Source: Isoetes taiwanensis
Lineage: Eukaryota; Streptophyta; Lycopodiopsida; Isoetales; Isoetaceae
Reading direction: 5' to 3'
Assembly: GCA_021234155.1 (NCBI GenBank)
Contig: JAJEKV010000047.1
Location: 7,465,071 to 7,529,070 of the forward strand
Length of the DNA stretch: 64,000 nucleotides
Shown: positions 55,817 to 64,000 of the stretch, piece by piece
How positions within the stretch are numbered: the first letter of the stretch is position 1
How the letters are laid out: every line of letters starts with the position of its first letter
Made by a program: the position numbers and the translations under genes
The notes under the pieces: generated by a model
Told to the model about the DNA's origin: nothing
Seen by the model: only the letters and a program-made list of their open reading frames with translations
Database searches by the model: none

Positions 55817-58800
55817 AGCCCAAAGCTTGGAAATAGCAAATCCTAGCTTACAACATTAGAAGAATTTCAGCGTGTACTGGAATGCATATCTGAATGCAGG
55901 ATGCATATCAGAATGCAGCTCTTGGCTTGCTCGACGGCTCTATGCTTGCATGGCCTGCTTGTCTTCCATATTTGAGAGCTGACACTGTTATATTAGGTAA
56001 AATGCTTTGCCAGTCCTTATTACCGTCTGTGCTAGTTTACACAAAGCCAAGACTTGCAGATAGTATCTCCCAAACCCTAACAGAATTGCCATCCATGTGG
56101 CCTGTTTATAAGAAAACTTACCTGCATGGCATGCCGAGTTGCAGCTTGTCCACAGCAAGGTCATTTGCCTTAACTGTAGTTACGGCCATCCATTTCGTCA
56201 CAAATGTTACCCTAAAGTGACATGTTTTTGGAGACATAACTGAAACCATAGTTGTGAGAACTTGTAAAAAACAATTCCAAAGGTCACATACGGGCATATG
56301 TAGAGATCCATGTCATTTGCATATGTATCACTTGTATCAACGATAAGAAGCAAGAAGCAAATAAGTATTTTTCTTACCATATTTGTCATATTGCTTGGAA
56401 AGTATCTTAACATTTTCGTCCTATTTGATAATAGGCATGGCCGGTGCCCAAATACCTTAATATTTCAGCTATATAAGACCCTACACAAGGCTACAATATA
56501 ATATATATTTTTTTATGTGTATCCATTTCCATAGCCGCATTCACCTTTTTAAGTGTATTTCCTGCACCATTGCCAACAACTGCAAATCTATGTCATTTGT
56601 AAGTTGTCTTAACGTTGGTCCAATGTCATACTGCCAACATTTCTCAAAATGTCAAATAATAATAAAATGTCATCCAGCATTCCATTAATAGTTATAAAAA
56701 AAAAAAAAAAAAAAAAACCTACTTTTTGTATTTCATTACAAATGTGACTTCCATCTATGTGAAAGAACTAGCTGTAATAAAAACATCTGTAAATCTTCAA
56801 GCTTACATCTAAGCCATGATTGTTCCTAAGAATCTGCACAAAATGGTTTCAATAGTAGTTAAAAAACCAAAGATAAAAAGATCTCAAATTGCATGTGTCA
56901 TCCATATGCATTATTTCAGTATTAACATATTCGTCCACACCAAAGATTCAAGCAATTTCCAATATAGCTTGAATAAGCAATTTCAAGCAAATTTACCAGA
57001 TTCTACTACGTGACTAAGCAAAGAACAAAGAAGACAATATGCAGCCGATTTACCTGACTTATAATAGCTTAACAAAGCATGCGAAGGTACAAAGTCAGCT
57101 TGTAAATGCATTGCAGATGCACCAAAACATTCCTAGCATGCCTTTGTTGTCATCAAATTATAGCAGACATTCATTAAGCCACCCTATAAAACCATATGAT
57201 GGACGTGAACAACAGGCCTAACAAGTTACCTCTTAATTGGTTGCCTAATGTATTCGAGCCATAAAATAAAATGAAGAATGCCACTGAGCATTCACCAGTC
57301 CTTAACACAACATCGGTTTCATCGCGAAAGGAAGCAAAGACTCTAATAAGGTCCACATACACTTTATAAGCCTGAACAAAATATGACAGGGTCCACAAAA
57401 ATACAAGGACCATACCAGCATCATTACCACATCATCACCTCTCCTTTGTCATGAGAACTAACAGTGCTGCTAAGAGGACTGGATTTTAAAGTAAAGGAGA
57501 GGCTGGACGAGCATGTAAATGTATCTTTTTGAGGCAACGCATTCACACTAACATTAAGGGCAACCAATAGCAAATGTGCATGGCATTTTTGGTGAACCTT
57601 TCATCTCTTGCCTAATCTTTGAGTTGTTAACTGCCATTGGCATACAAATGGGCATTGTGCACTACATATTAGCAAAGCAAAAGACTTACCATTGGAAGCC
57701 GTTAGGAAGACGCCTTTACCATGCTTACGGATCCAAGCGCAACTAGTTGGGGTTCAACAGATTGTTGAGTAGCCAAATTTCATCAATTTTATCACAAGAA
57801 GCATTGAATTAAGTCCTATCATTATATATCAGGGATCAACCAGAATGAAGCAATAGAAAGGTGAAATTGTAAAAGGCATACCTACATAACATTACTAGTT
57901 TCTCCTGTTTTGACCCATTTATGCTAAACATAATTTGTAAAATATATGCCTAGCAACATTTCTGGGTCTACTTCCTGAGCTTGTTTTTGAGAGTTTACAG
58001 CTATGTTCCTGATGTAAAACTGTGGCAACAAATGTATCCTCCACGATTTGACAGATTTACACTAAGTATTTTGAAAATATACACCTAGCAACATTTTCTG
58101 TCCATAAATGATCTTTCTAAATGACCCTTTTTGCACAGAAAATGCTGCTTGCTTGTAGGAGTTATGTGCACTTTTATAATCTGTTCCACGTACAGCAGTT
58201 GCATTTCATGTTACTAATTCCAACTGTAGTATCAAATTCCTGTCATTAAACATCTATGAGGTCTGGGGAAGGTCATTGGGAGATGGAGGCAGATATGCAA
58301 ACGAAAAGAGAAAGGGAAGGGAAGTAGTAGATACCTAGCAAGTCCAGCAGTTGTACCATCTTTTATATGCAAACATAAAGGGAAATGAGAATCAAGCCAG
58401 TAGATACTTAACAAGTTCAGCAGTTATATCATCCTTGTTTGACAAATTCATTGATTGATTAATACGATGAAGAGTACACTAGTCTCATGCAAGATCCCCC
58501 TATTATAATCAAAGCTCCCATCTATTCCATGAAGCCCGGCCAAGATGCACCTCATGCCATTTAAATGCATTACCTAGCTCCAATGAAATTCAATGCCACA
58601 CGTGATCTTTTTAATAGACTGTACATGCAGATAAAAGGAACAGAACCAACAAAGATCTAGCACGGCACCTGGGGTCTAGCAAATATCAAGGTCTAGCTGG
58701 TCCATGGAGTTAGACAGAGTATACTGTGCATCATTTGGCATATCCTCTAATGCAGAAAAACATGCCAGTATGAGATACATTGACTAATAACCATTTCAGT

Positions 58801-60678
58801 AGAGCATGCTTATTGGCAATCAAAATAACCAAATAAAGCGCAACTACTTTGGACACCATGAACTTATATAAGCCACACTACATGGCATTTTTAACATGAT
58901 ATTCCGTGAGGGGAGCCAGCTATGCAAAGCTATACCATTATATGCATACATGTAAAACAGGGTCTAGCAGGGCCACACTGCATGCCATTCACTGGCTCTT
59001 CATACTGTCTAGCCCCAAGTTAACATGTGCTATCAGATGGCCAATCCAGACCTGACCTGCAAATGGCAAGACCCAGCAGCTAGATTTGCAATAATCCACA
59101 GCACAGCTTTTGGATTATGAATGCTCCACAACACAAACATCCCTGATGATGGTTATGCATACATGATCGCATGCATGTATAATCATTAACATTTAAATCC
59201 TATGGTCTTGCAGAAGATTTCACACCCTAGTATCATTAACTGGAGTAGAAGGATGGAGGGAAACAGACAGGGCAAGTGCTGTCATCATTTCGACAGTAGA
59301 ATGGGATTGAGCTTCATGGTGCGGGAACCTAATGGAATCAAATTATGGCAAAGGGGAGGATATTTAGTCCGTAGCTTGTGAAAAGAACAAAGCAAATGAT
59401 GTTCTAGTACCTGGATGGGAGAATACTTGCACGGATTCTATGTGCATAAAGCTCCACAACAGATTAGAATGTCTAAGCATTTATCTGGAGTTGTTCTCTA
59501 CCCATCACTCATGGGAAGCTGCAAAAACGAAATGGCATCCTGAATCAAAAGTGTGAAATGATGTCACAAAACTAAAATAGCATCGCTGCAAAATGAAATG
59601 GTGCGATTTCTGGAGAAATAATTAATGTATTCCAAAATTTGAATGGCAAATTAGACTGAATGCAGTACAGAACATCAAGATTCTAGAAGTAGGTTGGAGT
59701 ACAAATTCAAATTTGCTCCATAGAATTTTGATCTACTCCATTACCTTAAAATTTCTCTTATATGAACCTGCAAGACTGACAAAAAGCCTAATTAGGAGGT
59801 TGAATCATTTATTTCAATGTCAAAAACATTGAACATGGTTAAGGACTTTGCCAGCTTAAGTGTTATGGAGAGAGTGAAGAACAAAACTCAATTATTAGCC
59901 GGCTTTCGTCTCATAGCTACTGAGCTCATGAGAAAGAATGACAACAGAATGTGCATTTGATAGTGATGAAGAGTGAGGTTTTTAATGTAGTCCTTAACGA
60001 GAAACCATACAAACCGTTACCAGGCTGGGGACAATGGACTGATGTTAGAAGAAAGGAAGGTCAAACAATATAGCTGGTTAAACAACAAGAGGATAGCGAT
60101 AGAGAGAACGAGGATGGATGTAAAACTCAAGCATGTCATCAGTTCAAAGAAAAGAACTTTCAAAAATAATTTACAATGCTACAACTTTAACTTTGCCATG
60201 GATCTAGCAATCGTAAAAGCCATGCCTTCTAATTAGCTAATTTTCTTGAGTTCGTGGCTTACTGCGTCTAGGAGCAGGGGCCAACCATTCAAGCCACAAA
60301 TACAATCAATTTATTGACGTTAAGAATTGACCAAGTACTTCCAATGTGCCTGTACTTTTAAAACATCAGCTTATCAGGATCAAGCATCCCAACGAAATTG
60401 AAAGACCAGGAACTAGCGTTTATCAACAACAATGCTCCAGACCTGTCTTCTGAACTTGGAATCCTTTCTTCCTTGTCGGGAGCAAGTTTGATGAGATCAC
60501 TGAATACAGTTACGAAAAATAAAAAACATAAGAATCTGAAATTTTTCAACAAGCATCTTTACTTGAAACAAGGACATATGGATTACACTGAATGAATTAC
60601 AGTAATTGTCTTTCAATTAAAAATCGATTTCATTGTTTGATGTGGAGAGGCATTGTGTTTATACAAAAGATTCTACAG
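55817..60678. other. Long AT-rich stretch without supported genes
   Basis: Contains a 22-base A-run (56696-56717) that may end an old retroposed sequence, and a diverged 66-bp duplication at about 58294-58434 (AGCAGTTGTACCATC / AGCAGTTATATCATC). Many ORFs of 60-108 codons show no motif. Confidence 0.45.
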
Positions 60679-61600
60679 TTTGTTGAATCCAACATCCTCG
60701 AAAAATAAGGCTGATGCAAGTAAACATGACGGTTTACCTGAACCTGCTATCGACATGTGTAGGGGGAGATATGTAAGGAACTCGTCCCCAAATGGTGTGT
60801 TAGGCAAGATACCCAAGCATGTCAACACCTTCTTCTTGTGTTTCTTGAGTTGATCCAAACTTCGTCATCGAGTGGACCCAGTAGCCTTTACCTGACCTAA
60901 ACAGGAAGACATTCAAACGGAAATAAAGTTCTGTTGAATCCCACCTCTTCAACGATACAAGCAAACTCCGCAGGTTTCTTGAACCTGCTACCTTCACATG
61001 GAGGATCCAGATTTATAAATAATGTCCTGGATAAGATACGTTCTTCCTGTGTCCTCTGAGGTGAGAGGTATCTGAACTTGCACTTTGTCATTGCCAGTAG
61101 ACTTCAATTGGTCTGAACCTGTCGCCATGGTAGATCCAGATTTAGAAAAGGTGTACTGACTCCTCGCTTTGTCATTGCTGATAGCCTTCAATATGAATGG
61201 AAGTGAATTCCTGTTGAATTCCACTTCTTCAACGATGCAGATAAACTCCATTGGTTCCTTGAACCTACTATCAGCATGTGGTGGATCCGGTTTACCAATG
61301 GTGTACCGGGTAAGATACACAAGTATATCTGCACCTTCTTCATGTATTTCTAGAAGTAGGAGGAAACTGAACCCCCAAATTTTGTCATTGACTGAATCCA
61401 TCGACTTTACCATGATCTCTAATATAACTGGAATTCACCTGTTCAATGGCGCAGGTTCATTTTGCAGGTTCCTTAAACCTGCCCCGTCAGCATATTGTGC
61501 TTGGTTAAAATACCCAAGTACGTCCCCACCTATGTGTATCTTGAGGCAAGAGGAAATTGAACCCCTAACTTTGTGACCGTGGTGTTCAATGCAGGTCAGC
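60679..61600. repeat. Diverged tandem repeat, about 215-280 bp unit, about four copies
   Basis: Units begin near 60679, 60931, 61213 and 61425 with GTTGAATCCCACCTCTTCAA-like text, then TTGAACCTGCTAnC, a GGnAAGATAC phrase and a CTTCTTCnTGTGTnTCT phrase. The minus strand has several overlapping ORFs made of the repeat (EEVGFNRT, CIVEEV). The array abuts the 3' end of the kinase gene and could be its 3' UTR or downstream exons. Confidence 0.7.
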
Positions 61601-62729
61601 AAACAAGTGCAAATGCCTTGACTGCTCGCCAAGTTCCATTTAACATTTGAAATTTGATGCGTTTAGGAACAGGTTCCTTCTTTTGTGTGTCATCTTGTGT
61701 CCTTCTTTTTCGCTTTCCAGATTCTGCACTCTTGTTACTTTCTGATGTTACATGGCAAGCTGGCTTACTGGTAACATGCCACTCTCCGTTCACCCTTTGG
61801 AGCTTGATCTTACTTTTATAACCCTTTTTGTTGCATGACCTATCCTGCACTACAGGTGTTATTCTATTCGTTGAGTGTCTAATCACCCAAGGATGAGAAA
61901 CAATCTGCTCACATGTCAGTCTCTTCTGTGGTTGCTGCTGCATCATTGCTAAAACAAGACATTTTGCTTCCTCTGATACATGTGAAGGCCACTTCAAACA
62001 TGAAGCAGCCAAGTCTTCGCCATTTCTAAGCCTGCAAACAATGTCTTCACTTTCCAGGTCATCAAATGCAAGCATACCAGTAAGTGCTTCATAAAGGATA
62101 ATTCCCAACCCCCAAATATCAACCTCCTTAGAGTAGCTCCCTTGTAGAATTTCTGGTGCATAATACCTTTTAGTTCCAACTTCTTCAGAGAAGCAAGGAG
62201 CATAAGGATCAACAAAACAAACAGAAAGACCAAAATCTGCTACCTTTACATCATAGGGTTCCCCACCAAGATTGATAAGGACATTGCCAGGTTTCAAATC
62301 TCTGTGCACCACACCACTGGCATGGAGATCCTGCACAGTTCTGGCAAGAGATTTAATCAGAAGTGCAGATTCTTTCTCTGAATTATTTCCTTTATTTTGA
62401 ATCCAATCGTACAAGCTACACTCACACAGTTGCATAATCAAATGCCAAAAATCATTGTCTATGATTACCTCCTTGAGGGACACGACTCCGGGATGGCCGT
62501 CTAGCTTACGCATGACCTCCACCTCCAGACGCAGGTCCTCAAGCTTGGACATCCGCTCCACATCACCTTCGCCCTTTGCAATGCTTTTGCAAGCAAAAAT
62601 CTCCCCATTGCCGGATTTACTGCGGCACTGAAAAACCATAGCTTGCCCCCCTTCTCCAATCTTCTTCACCAATTCATACCGCTCCAGAAGCTTAGAAAAT
62701 TTCTCAGAATACAGGCAATCCATGTCCAT
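61596..62729 (-). CDS. Ser/Thr protein kinase with a duplicated C-terminal motif
   Basis: Intact single-exon ORF of 377 aa. The kinase domain spans about residues 18-290: glycine loop GEGGQAMVFQC (25-35), Lys48 in FACKSIAKG, HRDLKPGN at 142-149, DFG at 165-167, APE at 191-193, then DIWGLGIILYEALTG. The domain order and the HPGVVSLKEV and RYYAPEIL phrases place it near the calcium-dependent/CaMK-like plant kinases, but no EF-hands follow. The C-terminus has a basic patch (KRKRR, 339-343) and two similar segments, IKLQRVNGEWHV (308-319) and IKFQMLNGTWRAV (358-370). The start ATG lies 24 codons before the glycine loop, and an ATG two codons later could also serve. All catalytic residues are present, so the protein should be active. 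Confidence 0.85.
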   Translation of the reverse strand: MDMDCLYSEKFSKLLERYELVKKIGEGGQAMVFQCRSKSGNGEIFACKSIAKGEGDVERMSKLEDLRLEVEVMRKLDGHPGVVSLKEVIIDNDFWHLIMQLCECSLYDWIQNKGNNSEKESALLIKSLARTVQDLHASGVVHRDLKPGNVLINLGGEPYDVKVADFGLSVCFVDPYAPCFSEEVGTKRYYAPEILQGSYSKEVDIWGLGIILYEALTGMLAFDDLESEDIVCRLRNGEDLAASCLKWPSHVSEEAKCLVLAMMQQQPQKRLTCEQIVSHPWVIRHSTNRITPVVQDRSCNKKGYKSKIKLQRVNGEWHVTSKPACHVTSESNKSAESGKRKRRTQDDTQKKEPVPKRIKFQMLNGTWRAVKAFALVC

Positions 62730-63727
62730 TGCTCACTATCGCAGGTTCACAACATGGAGGCAGAAAAAGAAACGACGATTTTAAAATTGATCTCAGACTC
62801 CTTTTGGCGTGCCCTAAAAGAAAAAAGAAAGGGCCTTTAGCAAAAGGTCCCTTGTCGGGCTGATGTGGCGCAATCCCACCGTAACAACGAACGGCCACGA
62901 TTGTGCCACGCCTCGTAACAAAGGGTAACTTTATTTTCACCAGCAAAGATGGTTACATTACAAGCTCACGAGGATTAACATATTGTAAAGAAGATTTGGT
63001 TGAAATTACTAGGATATTACACCATTTTTACGGGGAGTAAAAGTTTCTCCGCCTTTGCAGAGCGGCGCCGCTAACTCCCCTATTTGGGTTTGGCCACTGC
63101 CGGAAGCATCCCATATCTGATTCGATCTTACATAAGTCTTGGCGATCTGCTGCTCCGATTCGCTGATCGAGATGCTGCCGCGATCTTGAGAACTGCCACG
63201 ATCCAGATGCTCCCACCCGTTCCAGTAGGGAAGAACGAGGGACAATGGATGATCTGCCAGGCTCAAGGGATGATCTGCAGGGCCAATACAGGACTGTGTT
63301 TATATGATAATGGCGCCGTTTGATGCTGGAGATGTGGGCATTTTGAAATCTTTTGCACAAAACTTATGAAACGATCGCAAAGCAGTGAACCGATAATAGC
63401 TTTATAGAGCATCATGGCCGGAAAGCTTCAGAAGAACCGTGCCATAGCCACCGCCAGAGCCACTGTAATTTCAACCAAAGTCTTCTTTACGTTTTAGAAA
63501 ATTTGTTTTAAAAATTTTGCGGCCTGTAAAGGAAACAAACCCAAAGAAGGAAGCTCTGCTAAATAGACTTGAGAAGGAAACTATGGCAACTCCGGCAGTG
63601 TAACTTGAAGCCTCAAAGAGGTTATGGCAACTCCCGCAAGACTTACCATCGCTGAAACCTGAAGCATCATCCGCCAAGACTGTAACCTGAAGCATCGCTC
63701 ACCATCGCTGCCTTTCCTTGACGCTAT
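62730..63727. other. Region upstream of the kinase gene; no supported gene
   Basis: Expected promoter side of the minus-strand kinase gene. ORFs at 63009-63360 overlap on both strands and show no motif. From 63580, short phrases TATGGCAACTCCnGCA and CTGAAGCAT/CCATCGCTG repeat. Confidence 0.4.
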
Positions 63728-63867
63728 GGAAATGTGAAGAAGTCGTGGATTCTGGTGTGAGCAGGGCAAGCTGGCTACTGCCAGCAGCCGGTCGCGCCTA
63801 AACGGCGCTCCCCATAGTAACCAGCTTGCCCCGCTCACACCAAAATCCACTCCTTCTTCACGTTCCA
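63728..63867. repeat. Long hairpin (48-bp arms, 44-bp loop)
   Basis: Left arm 63728-63775 (GAAATGTGAAGAAGTCGTGG ATTCTGGTGTGAGC...) pairs with 63820-63867, the arms differing at about six positions. The best-paired part is GGTGTGAGCAGGGCAAGCTG G. It could be a MITE or a small-RNA precursor. Confidence 0.75.
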
Positions 63868-64000
63868 CATAACATCTTGCTCCTCATCGTTTTGCCATAT
63901 CCTTTGTTTTCAACCACTCGTTTCAAGGTTGTTATATCCCATCACGTTTCTATAGCCCATTTGTTATGGCCATAACAACAACTGCCAGCAAGAACAGGGA
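63868..64000. other. Window end, nothing recognised
   Basis: Short AT-rich sequence running off the window. Confidence 0.4.

Overview
The window looks like nuclear DNA of a land plant with a large, repeat-rich genome. It is AT-rich, its genes have GT-AG introns, and it carries plant-type LINEs, a CACTA (En/Spm) element, a plant NIPA Mg transporter fragment, a plant monoacylglycerol lipase fragment and a plant LRR receptor kinase fragment. The best intact host gene is a flagellar-type nucleoside diphosphate kinase (NME5/RSP23 type) with a Dpy-30-like tail. Such a gene is expected only in plants with swimming sperm, so I favour a fern, lycophyte or other seedless plant (cycads and Ginkgo are alternatives). 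No species name can be read from the sequence.

Layout. 0-14 kb: eroded LINE ends, tandem repeats, a tRNA-like (SINE-like) repeat in two copies, MITE-like copies and a pair of 0.5-0.6 kb fold-back elements inside one 1.4 kb composite. 14.7-18.3 kb: a degenerate but recognisable Crypton-like tyrosine recombinase transposon with six exons, bracketed by a 27-bp inverted repeat. 18.3-24 kb: mostly empty, with one LINE ORF1 remnant. 24.0-26.2 kb: the intact six-exon NDPK gene on the minus strand. 26-34.9 kb: gene-poor, with several direct duplications and traces of an unidentified spliced gene near 30-31.7 kb.

34.92-46.23 kb: one complete CACTA element (11,308 bp, CACTACAA ends, 3-bp AAA target duplication). 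It carries a divergent gene pair, a frameshifted TNP2 transposase (plus strand) and an intact second protein of 422 aa (minus strand). Fragments of a receptor kinase and a ClpB chaperone gene sit inside an intron of the second gene. The element landed six codons after the ATG of a truncated lipase-like gene. A NIPA gene fragment follows at 47.2 kb.

47.7-55.3 kb: a more GC-rich stretch dominated by a dispersed perfect palindrome family (core TCTCGACTCGCGAGTCGAGA, 13 copies), by a minus-strand gene with a methyltransferase-like region joined to an FCP1/NLI-type HAD domain and broken by one in-frame TAG, and by three long hairpins, two of which share loops but have different, compensated stems. 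55-61.6 kb is nearly empty. 61.6-62.7 kb holds an intact single-exon Ser/Thr kinase gene, and the window ends with another long hairpin.

Most coding material here is transposon-derived or broken. Only the NDPK gene, the kinase gene and the CACTA accessory gene read through cleanly. All calls come from reading the sequence; no database search was possible.
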